This document shows, one piece after another, positions 18,675 to 32,100 of a DNA stretch of 45,670 bases. The DNA comes from Lingula anatina (Eukaryota > Brachiopoda > Lingulata > Lingulida > Lingulidae). The position numbers and the translations under genes are program-made. Under the pieces are notes generated by a model. It was not told the origin of the DNA and searched no databases. It saw nothing but the letters and a program-made list of their open reading frames with translations. Location of the stretch: NCBI RefSeq assembly GCF_001039355.2, contig NW_019775436.1, forward strand, positions 705,510 through 751,179, read 5' to 3'. The stretch's first letter is position 1. The number at the start of each line of letters is the position of its first letter.

Positions 18675-20556
18675 GTAAAAACGCCGCTTTATAATGATAA
18701 TTCTTTATATGGACAGAGCGTGGATGTATTTATTTGCATATTAACTTAGCTCATGGAGAAACCTACACAGAGTTACATTTTTTTACTGTATATAAAAGCA
18801 TGTAGCCTCTCTTCTAGGAGGACTGTACTTTAAATATGATAATGAAGCAAATTTTCTGAATTTATTATCCCTATTAACAATATGGTTGTTGAATTGCTTG
18901 TTATCTATATATTCCTGATAATCATAATAAAAAAGAAAATTGAAAGTGTTTTAGTCGAAAAAAGTCATTAACTACCTATTTTTAAAAGGTAATGCTTTTT
19001 AAAAATAGCAACTGATAATGGAAAATAAAGCTATTCCTACCGATATGTTTATATTTACTATTGATTATCTATATTATGTCTAATCCATCGATTTATGTGG
19101 TTTTTAATGAAGCATGGTATAATACCAATATTTAAGGAGAAGTCCGCATTTAATTTGTGCAAGAATTATGAGCTATGTTAACCCGCAAATATGGAAAACA
19201 AATAATCTTTATGTTATGAGCATGTAGTATGAAAAATAACCACGTACTTACACAAGCACATTCACACTCGCAAACACGTGAAAACGAACGCCCATGCGTG
19301 CACGGCGGTTTGTTTAGCAGTCAGTTGAACCCGATGTCACAGTAATACTACCCTGACACTGCGTATTGTCTCAAATGAAGTCAAACATAATAACAGCATT
19401 AAGCTATACCGTATACAGTGGAAGTGCCAACAACACTTAAGACTTGAATAATTCAAAATGTTTGTTCCGCATAGAACCACGGAGAAAAATCCGAGGGAAC
19501 GCATTCACCTGTTACAACTACACGTATACAATCTAACATTACCAGTGTTCTATGAAGGGTTAATTGACTAATGAAATTTTCAGCCAATCGATCCGCGGGT
19601 CTTTTTTTCGTTCGACCCTGGTAAAACTTCAAAGTGTTTTACAATTGATTTCAACTCCCTTTGTCAAATAAATACAACTGCGCTACCGAGTATGATGCGA
19701 CTTGCTAACATTATTGGTATTTCAAAGCCTGTCAGGATCCGAGAAGCAATGGTTGCTAATCGTCGTCTTAAAACACTCAGGCAAACAAACAGAGTCAGAA
19801 AATGGTACGATTAGAAAAAATTAAGAAATAACGAGCACAGCGAACGGGAACTACTGGTGCTAAAATCAGGGAAATCACATAGTCTGAGAAATACATTATC
19901 TGCGCTTTATTGAAGTATTTATTCAGAAGGATCTTTGGGATTTCTCATCGGAGAGAGTCACCTGGGATGTGCTTCTAGCTTTTTTTGCCAAGTCTCCAAT
20001 TTTCGTGTCGGCATGACTGAACTGGGTTTATTGTATGCGTTTGCTCGTCTTCCAACAAAACCACTTACCAGAAAGCGAGTTATGGTGCTTTATTCAGTTT
20101 ACGGTGAGCTAGCGATCTTAATTTTTTATCTTTTTGAAAGGAAACAACAGCAAACATAAGTTTTGACTACGATAAACAGTAGTATTTTTGGTTCTTAAAT
20201 ATCGTGTTATCTTAAATTTTGATCTTTTGCTTAAATTTGTCTAAACTAAAATATTAGGCACGTTAAAATGGTAACCGCCCTGTTCTTTAGTTTTATTATA
20301 AATAGACTAATCTTTCTTTTAGTCAACACATTCATTCGCAGCAGAGATTAGATTCGTAAAAGATAAATATTAAATGACAAATAAAAACGAAGGATTAGTA
20401 TCTTGAATTTTATGCCCAATTGTTTCTTAAACACAAACTCATTACATTAAAGTATCTAAATAGGAGTAAATAGCCACTGTTGTTTTTTGCCCAATTATAT
20501 ATAACATAGCTAGATTTTTTCATCATAACTTGCAAATTGTTCATTACCGTGACTTT

Positions 20557-20557
<1 letters not shown>

Positions 20558-20595
<38 letters not shown>

Positions 20596-20603
20596 CGCAC
20601 GCA

Positions 20604-20635
<32 letters not shown>

Positions 20636-20641
20636 CACACC
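20558..20641. repeat. Compound (CT)n-(GCAC)n-(CA)n microsatellite
   Basis: A CT run passes into a CGCA/GCAC run and then a CA run, with no spacer. Open frames across it on both strands are artefacts of the repeat. Confidence 0.95.
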
Positions 20642-22294
20642 AATATTCATTTAATCGATTTATCGTGGCGTAACACTGGTTTAGGTTTTTCACGGACAAT
20701 AAAAGCTGAATTATTAAAGATAGATGTGGGCGGTACTAAGTACTGGGGTATACTGTATATAGCAGCAGAGTAATATGTTTTTCCATTTCTTTATTATTAT
20801 CATGTTTTAGAATCAGTCCCCGGATAATGGAGGCTTATTTTGATTATTGGAAAAAAATATGAAAACCGTATGAGGTTCTATGATAGTTTTTTTCTATTTA
20901 TTGTTTGCCCAGACAGGTTATCTAACATATCAAATACACCCCAAATGCAATAACACTAAGTTTTTGGCTTCAAATTATGACGATATGACTTTTGAATTTG
21001 TATTTTTAATCGATTCTGAGTAATTTTCTTTCGATGACAATTTTCATTTTTTGAACCAAATAGCACACAAAACATTAGTACCATGTTGAGGCATAACTGT
21101 CAAAATTGCGAAACAACACACGAATCAAACTCTATAATCGGTGCATGACTATTCCTTAAATGAACCCTTCATCGATGTCAGCTATACACAAGAACAAAAA
21201 GTCTTACTGCGGAGATTTTCTTTCAGATCGATCGCATAATTGATTTTGGATAGCGGGGTAACTAAGCAAACTTCATTGGCGCCCCCTTTCGTCGGTATTA
21301 CTGCTCATTGAAGCGGATGTTGGTCTTGTAATTGATATTTGCTCATTGTGTTTGTATTAGGCGATTATATTCATTGACTCTCATGTCTTAAATATCGTAA
21401 GTGGTAATTCAATTTTGCTCCTGTTTGCTCTAGGGTATAATGCTAAACCGATCCTATTATGTTTTGCTTCTCGGATCCCGACAAGCTTTCACATACTAAT
21501 AACTGATTTTTTATGTCTATTACCCTGCAAAGCTACTCATGTTTCCAAATTCGAACTTAAAAACTGCCTATTCTGACCAGTCACATCTTACGTATTTTAT
21601 TTCTGGACTTTTTTCATCTATGTATTTATTGACCTTTCTCACACAACTATTTTAATGTGACATTTGTGGCGAAAGAAGGAATGCCATACTTTTTTAAAAA
21701 AATCTACAAATTTAAATTCAGGACCGTAGGGTTAAAATGCTTGAAGGAGGAACTGTTGAATTTCAGCTGTTGAATTTCATGGCAAGAAAAAGCTAGCCTT
21801 TTACAAAATATCTCGGGGGCGGCGGAGGGGCTGTCTCCTGCTCCTAATGTTACATGCAATGTATGTAATATCGTTTAGTGACTGGCGACTCCCTTTCAGA
21901 TTTTGTATAAACTTATTTTTGCTTTAATGTGACCTGGAATAGCGGTGTGGTAAAGCCTTAGCTGTCATCATTATATGAAATTTCATTTTTTACTGTATCA
22001 TAGTTATGTCTCTGTTACTTGAAAGCTTTTACACAACAGTTATCATAACACCCCTCTGGTACTCGGTTTAAATATTCATAGTCCAAAAACTCAATGCCGG
22101 AATAAAAAATTTATTTATTTATTTTGCAAGACCGCTTACATAAGTGCTGAAACGACACTTCATCGTGTCAAGGGCACCTCAGTGATGACAATGATGATGG
22201 CATTATATCAATGATCCTTGATACAGTGTGTATCTCTTTGCCTTTTTATGTAAGGGGAATCAATTATGATCTAAAACAATCCATTATCAAATAT

Positions 22295-22462
22295 CAGGCC
22301 CGTAGCTAGCAATTTCAAAAGGGGGTTTCTTTTTCCCAAAAAGTGGATTTTTTACAGTAAAACCTTTCTGTACCTAGATCAAATTTTACCCAGAATGGAC
22401 CTTTTCCTGACAAAAAGGGCGGTACTTTCGAATCCCCCCCCCCCCCCTCGGCTACGGGCCTT
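22295..22462 (+). mobile_element. CAGGCCCGTAGCC-type MITE, copy C
   Basis: It begins CAGGCCCGTAGCTAGCAATT, carries the core CTAGATCAAATTTTACCCAG and then TGGACCTTTTCC. A poly-C tract precedes the end GGCTACGGGCCTT. It lies upstream of the giant-protein gene. No ORF of its own. Confidence 0.85.
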
Positions 22463-22925
22463 GATTCCCCTCATTCTTTACATTTTAATGTGCTGTGCTA
22501 TGTTGTATACACGCGCCATCATTTTAACTCAATCGCCATTTTTACAATGGCTGATTGATTCTTACGAGTTGAACAATATCAATAATTCATAAATGAGCCT
22601 AGTGATCGCTTGTCCCATAAAATGCATAAACAAAAGAATGCTTGCTGGAGCTGCATTCAGTAGAACCGATTTTCTTCGATTTTATGGGTTAAGTATCGAC
22701 TGGTGCAGAAAAGCTGGAGGTTTATAGCAACCAAACAAATTTCTGTACCACGAGAGCCCTGCAATGTCGGAAACACAGTAGATAGAAAATGTCGAAAAAA
22801 TACAGACATTTTATGAAACAGACCAAAAAGAGAGGTGAGTTAGTGAGTGGATAACCATAAGTGATATTCTTCTTTCAGGCTCTGCTTTATAATAAGCTGC
22901 ATCGATTGAGATAATAAGGTTAAGT

Positions 22926-23076
22926 ATGGATCCAAAGAAGAAGTTTAATCTTGGGACGGCGGGTGTTGTGGTGAGTAGAGTGTCACTGAGATTATTCCTT
23001 GGCGCACGGCAATATGGTGTTATGTAGTGTTGGAAAAGTAAGAAAAAAAATAATGGGGAAAATGCCAAAAACAATA

Positions 23077-23110
<34 letters not shown>

Positions 23111-26100
23111 GTAACGCTTAATGAATACGTCAAAATAAAACTTGTTATGTTTTTGATGCTTTGTTAAAGAGAAAAGGTAAATGGTAGACTACGGCTGACT
23201 ACAGCCTGGTTCTTAGTAGTATGATATAGTGATTAACAGTTTTAACCGTACACAGTTGATCATGGAAAGCTGGAAAAATATCTAAATGTTAACTTTCACT
23301 ACATAAAATTGTGTTCAATGCCATGCAAAAAATATTGCAGTACAAGGCCTTCTTCAGGGATTTTTTTGTAAATGATATAACACATGATATATAAACACGT
23401 GATTTTATAGTTAGTGTTTGTGCAAAGTGTAGCTTTTCCACCGACCTGCATTTTAACAGAATAGACGTAATTGTGGATAATGCAAATTTCTTGCTATAAT
23501 TCATGTCACAAGCTAAAGAAGCGCCTTGCAAAATGTTGTGTCTTATCAAAAGTTATATACTGAAGACAATATTCTCTGAATCTCAAAATACATGTCTCAT
23601 ATAATGATAATGCTAATGAAAACATTTTATTGAGATCTAAATGATACATTTTCCCATTACCATCTCTCTACACTACAGTTTTATGCTTCAAGGTTTTACG
23701 ATCAGTTACTGTGATTGATTCAGCTTATGCAATATTATTTGCCGTGATAAAATCAACAAAATGTCTAATGGTCTAAATATCTTCAGACTACATATACTTG
23801 GCCATTTATGGAAAAATCCAGATTTCTGTTGCTTGATACTTTTGAAAGGTAGACATTAATAAGTTATAACTGGGTACTCCATCTCGACGTATGTGATATA
23901 TGACGTCATCAACCCATCAAATTTCTCAACAATAGGGCTTGGAGTTCAAAAGCGTTTTTAAACGTGCATGTATTAGTCAGTTTATTTAGTGAATATACAT
24001 TTTTCTTTTCTGATTTTTCTTACATTTTTTTTTTTTTTTTTTTTTTTGGGGGGGGGGGGGTATAATATTGGTATATTGCGACGTCATTATTTCCGTTCAT
24101 GCTGTGCAGTTTATTGGTGAAACTGGTCCAGGGAAAAAAGTATTCACTCTCCATGCTCTTTTTTTTCAGGCTCAATTTCTTCCAAAACTGCTTAAGTATA
24201 CCCAAGCAGCCTCTTTTGCCTCTACTGACTCCGACGAGAGCAGAGAACCGACCCCAAAAACTACCTACCAACTCTGGAAAAAGAACAAGTCACCATCCAT
24301 AGCAACCGAAGAAACGGAGAGTGAAGACGAAATGCCGCCACCAAAACCAATCATGGTACTGCGCGGAAGTCCTTTAAAAAGAAAACATACCCCTTAGTGT
24401 AAATTCCATCGTCTGTAAAAATTGTAATATTTTCATGAAGTCGCACTGTTTACAATATGTGAATGATTTTAAGGTGTGATATGCAAACGGCAGTACATGC
24501 CCTTTCACATTGTCTAGCGGTCCAACTAAATTACTCCTATTTGATTGTGTGTCATATACTGTTTGTTTTAACCTGTTCTCGAATTTAAAGCTGCTAGTAT
24601 CAAGAAACTACTGTGTTACGTTATTTTTCACATATTCTAATGTCCCCCCTTTTTAAGCCTGTCTCTCAAAATGCTTCACTGCTTCTTTCTCTTTTCTTTC
24701 TTTTTTTCCATTTCCTTGAACTTGCAAATGTAGCATCGTTTATTTTTAAAATAGCATTTTTATAATATCATTTTAAAATGACTCATCACAATAAACTTCT
24801 TTTCAAGAAAAAAGCACCCCCGTCTGATGCGGACGATGACACGGACAGTGACGACGAGCCCGTCAAACCCGCGGCCACGCGCGCGGGCTGGGGAAAGAAA
24901 ATCGTGGCACCCTCCTATAGTGATGATAGCGATGACGACGTCAGATCTACAGCAAGTAGCGCTGGCAGCCGGAAGAGGCCAGGGCTCAAGAAGTCCGTGT
25001 CCTTCTCTCTCCTACCTAGTGACGATGATAGAAGTTCTGTGACAAGCCAAGCCAGGTACAGTGGAATGTTTCATCATGAACCAAATTAAATTTGAAAAAA
25101 AAAAATTGCATTGTACATCGCATGTTATTTGTTTGGTCTTGGGAATTGCCACGGAAATCATCCCAATGCTTGGAAATATTGGCCTTTGTACCAAATGATC
25201 AGAAAAAAATCATAATCACGTGCACATAGAAAGTAACTTCTGTTTGTGAAGTAAGCTTTTTTAATTTTCTATTTCTTATTTATATCAATATATCCTTTTT
25301 TATATCAATATAACCTTATTTATATGGGTTTAATGTTACAGATCTATCCGGTCGGGTAAGATAAACTACAGCGACACAGAGAGTGAAGACGAAGGGACGA
25401 CAAAGAAAAATGCACAAAATAATAATAATTCCAAAACTGCGCCTAAAGCTAACGGAAACGCAGCAACTAACGGAAAGCCACCGCCTTCAGATGAATCAAC
25501 TGAGGAGGAAGAAGAGGAAGAGCCATCTGTGCCAAAAGTAACTATAACGCCCAGAACTGACGCTAACACAAAAGCGTCCACTAACAACAAAGGCAGTGCT
25601 GTCAAAACGCCCCCAAAACCCGGCGACACGAAAACTCAACAAGCAACAAATGCAGCAAATTCTCAAAATTCAGCCCAGAAACCCGCTACAGCATCGAAGG
25701 CACCCCCTTCTAAAGCAGTGCAGTCAAATACCACAAATGGTAAGCCACAGGCTGCCAAAGTGGAAGAGAGCGATGATGACGACACCCCAACACCCACGCC
25801 ACCCAAAACGTCCAAGCCGCCACCTAGTGACACTGAGGACGAAAAATCTATCCAAGGTAGAAACCGCTTATATAGTGATAGTGAAGAAAGCGAAGACGAC
25901 CAACCCACCGCAAAGCCAACCAGTGCCCAATACGAGACCGATGAGGAGGAAGAAACAGAGGAGGAGACGGATGACGAGGACGAAGATGAAAATGCTGACA
26001 ACCACAGGCAGGCGCAGGAAAATATTGTCACCGCAGTATCTATTACAGGTACTTCTGAAAAAGAAGAGAAAGAGACAGCGACCGTTACTGTTAATAACGC

Positions 26101-29100
26101 GAGTCAAAAAAAAGTTGCCACAAACAGTGCCGCTCCAAAACAAGGCACAACTGTATCGGCCGCCCAAAAACAAGGCACAACTTTATCCACCGCCCAAAAA
26201 CAAGGCACAACTGTATCCACTGCCCAAAAACAAGGGACAACTGTATCCAACGCCCAGAAACAAGGCGCAACTGTATCCATAGCTCAAAAGCAAGGTACAA
26301 CTGTATCTGCAGCTCCAAAGCAAGGCACAACTGTATCCACCGCCCAAAAGCAAGGCACAACTGTATCCACTGCTCAAAAGCAAGGTACAACTGTATCAGC
26401 AGCTCCAAAGCAAGGCACAACTGTATCCGCAGCTCAAAAGCAAGGCACAACTGTATCTGCAGCTCAAAAGCAAGGTACAACTGTATCAGTCGCCCAAAAA
26501 CAAGGAACAAATGTCTCTAACAAAATCGGAACACAGAAACAAGGCACAACACTATCCGTTAACAACTCAACATTGAAAAATGTCCCACCTGGAACACAGA
26601 AACAGAATACGACAGTGAGCAATGCCGCCCAGAAACAATCTACAACAGTTAGTAACGCAACCCCCAAACCACAAGGTCCATCTGCGTTGGCACCAAATAA
26701 TACTCCAAAGCAGGCCACATCTCCCAACAACACAGCAACGAAACCAATAATTGAAACTGCAAAAGCTGAAGAGGAGGAGGAAGAGGAAGAAGAAGAGTCA
26801 TCAGAGTACGAAACTGATGAAGACGAGGAAGAAACTGATGAAGACGCAGATGATGTGCCTTCACAGGAAAATATTGTAACTGCAGTGTCAATCACAAAAG
26901 AATCTGAGGAGAAAAAGGAAGTGATAGCCACGTCAACAAGTAAAAGCGATATCACGGCAAAAAAGAGTGACGAAAAGACAGAGAAGAATGAGGTGCAAAC
27001 ATCTGCAGCTACGACAAACACGAGCAGCGTATCTGCGGGTATAACGGCGTCCACAACAACAACCACAGTTACAGAAGTTACAAAACAGGCCACGTCAAAT
27101 CCATCTACAACTGCGACAGTATCAACCGCTACATCAGTTACAGCGACAACAGTAGATACATCAAAATCATCTGTAACAACAGCAACGGCAGCAGTTACAA
27201 CAGCCACAACAGCACCAGTTACAGCAGCAACCACAGCAACAGTTACATCGAGTGAAACTTCATCATCAGCTTCAGCAGCAGTGACAGCGACAACAGTTAC
27301 AACAACAACTACAACAGTGACATCATCAGCAACGTCATCATCAGCTACATCAGCAGCAGTAACAATAGCAACAACAGTTACAACAACAAAGTCATCAGCG
27401 ACGTCAACAGTAACTTCTTCAGCAGCATCAGCACCAGTTACAGCAACAGCAACGACAGTTGCAACTACAACAGCAACCAAAAATGTAACAACAATATCAG
27501 AAAATTCATCAACCACGGTTTCCCAAGCAGTAGTGAAGATAGAAACAAATGACAAATTAATGTCATCGTCGACATCAAAAGCCGCTTCGCCTCCAGTCTC
27601 TGAGAAAAAGCCTGATTCAGCCATTCAACCTTCTCCCCAACCACTTACTGCCGTCACAATACCGCTTGAGACAAGTGCTACGGTTGGTGCGGCAGCTTCA
27701 GGTAACAATGTCCCAGCAACACAGGAGAATGGATCAAACGAAAACAAAGCAGCAGATGAAGCACCGAGTACAATTATCAAACAAGAAAGCCATGGAGCAG
27801 GGCAAGCGAAACCCACTGAACCAGTAACACCCGCATCCCTGCAGTTGCCAGTGGACGCCGAACCCTCTCCTCAGAAGTCGCCAACTGCCAGCTCTCTGCT
27901 GGTTCCCCAAGACAACCCTTCCTCCAAGCCTTCCTCCCCAGTCCCTCGAGCCAGCCCCACCACAGGTGGAGCAACATTACATGTCCCCGTTGTAAATACC
28001 ACTCCGAATGTGCCATCACAGACACCAAAAAGCTCATCAGCAAAATCTGAGAAAGCTGTCACTGCGGTATCTTCAGAATCGTTGCAAGCAGCTGCTCCAG
28101 ATAAAGAAAAGTCTCCATCGCCTGCCCCAGAAAGCAAAATTCAAACTACGACAGGGGAGAAAACATCTCCAGCACCTGCACCACCTTCACCCAATAATCA
28201 AACCCCAACAGGAGCTAAGTCAGAGAAAACCACCCCGGTTCCTTCAACAACATCACTACAAGAACCAGCTGGCAACAATGAGATAAAATCGAATACTGAA
28301 AACACACAGACTCAGCTGACCATAGAGCAAGAAAAGGGAACATCTGATAGTGCGACATCTTTGTCTCAAAACTCTGGTGAAAAAGGGACAAGTGAGCCAC
28401 CAAAAAGTGTAGAAACGAAAGAGACAAATAATGCAAGTCCAAAAGCACCAACTCCCTCACCGTCACTTCAAGTGCCAAAGGATCCCACTGCGTCAAAACC
28501 ACCTTCAGCTAATGATAGTAGGAAGAATCCGTCTCGAGCATCATTGACGTTGCAGGTACCCCAGGGTAGCGTTTCACCTACACCCAAGGGATCAGAAGCT
28601 AAATCACCTGGGGTAGACAAGCAAGGGTCACAGGTTTCCCTGAAAGTCCCCAGTCCAGCTTCTTCTGCCAAACAGAAGCAGGGGTCACAAGTTTCACTCA
28701 AAGTACCTAGTCCAACCTCTTCAGTAAAACAGAAGCAAGGGTCTCAGGTTTCTTTGAAAGTCCCCAGTTCTGCTACCTCTGCAAAACAGAGGCAAGGATC
28801 ACAAGCTTCACTCAAAGTTCCCAGTCCAGTTTCTTCTGCCAAACAGAAGCAAGGATCACAAGTTTCACTCAAAGTACCCAGTTCAGCTTTGTCTGCAAAA
28901 CAGAAACAAGGGTCACAAGCTTCACTCAAAGGTCCCAGTCCAACTTCTTCAATAAAACAGAAGCAAGGTTCCCAAGTGTCAATAAAAGTCCCCAGTCAAC
29001 CGTCGCCAGCAACACAGAAACAAGGCTCTCAAATGTCCATCAAAACTACCAGCAAAAGCCCAACCGCTAAATCCCAGACTGGTGGCACTGAAAGTAAACC

Positions 29101-32100
29101 AGTGTCGACAAAGTCTACTAGAAGCATGGCGTCGGATCAGAAGAACACACCTGTGGCTCAGCCACCGTCTGTTAGCATCACAAAAGCAGATCCCAAGGAC
29201 GAAAAGGAAACAGCTGCTAAGAGACTTAAGTCAGCTACAACTACCAGTGAGTATGAAGAAGTGGAAGAAGAAGACGACGGAGAAAGTGACGAGGACGAGC
29301 CTACTACAAAGCCTCTTGATGCTAATATCATCTCACAGGTGCAGGTCACCAAGGAGGAGACTTCCGTGACCAAAGCTGATGTCATTAATGCTGAACAAGA
29401 ACCAAAGCCTCAAGACAGTGGCAACACGAAGGCAGAAGGGCAAGTTACGGAGCAGAAAGTAGATGGTGATATCAAAGCTGTTGCCAACGAAGTGATATCA
29501 GAAACTTCCAAGGAAACCGAGGTGGCCAAAGCACCACCAGTCGCAATCCAAAATACAAATACTTCACTTGCTGTCCCGCAGCGGGCACAGACTGCATCCA
29601 CCGCAGCTAGTAACGGTGAAAGCGAGGATGAAGATGAATCTGATGATGAAGACGCAGCAGTAAAAAAATCGAACCATCAAGACGATAGCGCCATTGACAC
29701 CCAAATTAGTGTAAATAACCAGGAAGAAGATACAGTCAATAATGCAAAAGCTCCAACTCCTACTTCCGCCAAATCAAAACCAGAGAGCGCTAAGGATAAA
29801 ACAAAGGAAGAAAATCAAACCGCTGTCAAAGCAGCAACACCAGTGGCCGCTGAAATTAAGCCAGGTGTTAACAATGACAAGAATGAAATCACTGCCACCC
29901 CATCTAAAGCAACGACACCTGCTGTGATCGAAACAGAAGTGAAAAGTGAAACTCAAAGCGCTGGTCAACCAACCCCACCTGCTGCAACTGAAACAAAAGA
30001 GCAAAGTGACAAAAGTGAGGAGATAAACACAACTATCCAGAGTGTGGCTAAAACAGCAACACCTGTTGCTACTGAACCCAAGCAAGATGACAAAATAACG
30101 TCACCAGTGCCCAATATAAAATCAGAGAGCACGTCGGTTGAAAATAAAGAGGAAAGCCAGACCAGTCAGACAACAGGCCAAGCGGCAACACTTGTTGTAA
30201 ACGAAAACAAGCCAGAAGCTGACACAAGCGGAAACAAAGAAAACACTGAAAAAGCACCAACACCTGCTTCAACTGAAACGAAGCCAGAGAGTGCCCTTAA
30301 CAAAGAAGAAACTGTGGATAAGGACAAAGCAGCAACACCCATTGTCGAAACAAAACCAGAGAGTAGCACAACGGAAAAAAGAGAGGGAACAGACAAGGCA
30401 ACAAGCGTGACGACGCCTATTGTCAATGAAACAAAGAAAGATGAAACAGCAATCTCCAAAACGGAAGAAAGCGCAGTAAAAGCAGCGACACCTACTGAAA
30501 CAAAGACCGAAGATTCTACCGTCGTGGTTCAAGATACAAAGAATTTATTAGCAGTGCCTCAGCGTGAGCAGACAGCCTCCAGCGCGGATGATGAAAGTGA
30601 AGACGAGGACGAAGATGATGAAGACGCACCGGCCACAGAGGTACACAAAGATGGCGATGCAGTTGTCACTCAAGTCTCCATTGTTAAAGATGTTACCTCC
30701 ATAAGTAAGGCAGACGACCAGACAGGAAAAACAGAAGACACCTCAATTAGTAAAGCAGACGGTGACGATAAACCTCCCACATTACCAGTGCAGCAAGATG
30801 ATGGTTCTGACGAGGATGAAGACGAGGAAGATGAAAGTGAAAGCGACGATGATGATAAAGCAAATTCAAGTGAAGCTGTGGTCACTGCAGTCTCCTTAAA
30901 CAAAGATGATACCAATTTGACCAACACGGGTGGAAATGAAAAACAGGCCGATGAACACCAAAATTCTACCGAAGTCGTTGCCAGACATGCCAGTGCCGCA
31001 ACAGCGAAATCCAGCGCCAGGACAAGTAGGTCTGCCCAGCAAACCCCTTCTGAAATGGAAATGTCTGTTAACATAACGATGTTGCAGAGTGATAAGTCGT
31101 CAGTGGTTGTTCAGGGAGCACCTGGGAAAGATAACCAAGTTGTCCGAAAGTCGGCGCCTAGGGGAAGAGGAAAGCCGCCACAGGCTACAAGACAGCCCAC
31201 GCGAGGACTGTCAACCACTCAGAAGACGGATATCTCAAAACAAGACTCCAAGCTTTCGCAATCGTCAAAACCTCCGCTGCCGACACCGGGTTTGAAAAAA
31301 GAAATCATTAAAGCTGGGACCAAGACGTCAACGTCGCTGAAAAAGGAAGACACAACGCCAAAAACAAAAACTTCAACCACTTTGAAAAAAGAAGATTCCA
31401 AAGCTGTCAGCAAAACTTCAACGTCATTGAAAATAGAAGATACGACTGCAGCTAAAGTCAAAACGTCAACCGATTTGAAAAAAGAAGATTCTAAAGCTGC
31501 CAGCAAAACTTCAACATCAATTAAAAAAGAAGATACGACTGCGACTAAAGCAAAAACGACAACCTCTCTCAAAAAAGAAAATACAAACCAGGGCCAGGGA
31601 TCAGTATCCAAAAACAACACATTAGTCAAGAAGAATGACACAACTGTGTCATCTCGGGCACCGACGAAAACAAATCTGAGCAGACAGCCCACAAAAACTT
31701 CCCAAAAACCACCCATGTCTCGCAATACAACGTCAAATAAACTTGCACCAGGTAAAACGGCTACATCTACAAGCATGAAAGAGAAGTCGAAACAAGTGAC
31801 TACAGGACAAAGTGCAACTGTCACTGACGATGTAAAGGAAAGTGCTGTAAACAAGACAGAAACGACGGAGGAGATCAAAAATAAAGAAGTTACTTCGTCT
31901 GAGGAACAGTCTATCGAGGAAAAGGAAGCATACGTGAAAGGTGAGGAAGAAGCGGCGGAAGTTACAACCCCTGGTGCTGAACAGGAAACTACGTCATCAG
32001 ACAATGGGGGAGATGTCAAAGGAGAAAAAGAAGCTAAACCTGAAGAAATAACACTGGGTGCTGAGCAGAATGCCGAGGTGAAAGGAACGGCGTCTGGTAC

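Larger units (their letters stand above)
18675..22878. other. Intergenic stretch with no recognised gene
   Basis: About 4.2 kb of AT-rich DNA. It holds a compound microsatellite and one MITE (listed separately) and no ORF with protein-like composition or matching splice sites. The last part should contain the promoter and any leader exon of the next gene. An acceptor (TTCTTCTTTCAG) ends at 22878, so an unlocated non-coding leader exon lies upstream. Confidence 0.55.

Noticed and set aside
20410-20773. Open frames across the CT/GCAC/CA microsatellite
   Set aside because: The peptides are dipeptide and tetrapeptide runs dictated by the repeat.
25596-26282. 228-codon plus-strand frame shifted against the giant frame
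   Set aside because: It runs through the same repeat array in another frame. The protein is Lys/Arg/Pro/Gln noise and breaks where the array ends.
26464-27624. 386-codon antisense frame opposite the giant exon
   Set aside because: It lies opposite the Thr/Ser/Val/Ala block. ACA, ACT, GCA and TCA codons read backwards give Val/Cys/Ser codons without stops. It has no separate composition, start context or splice signals.
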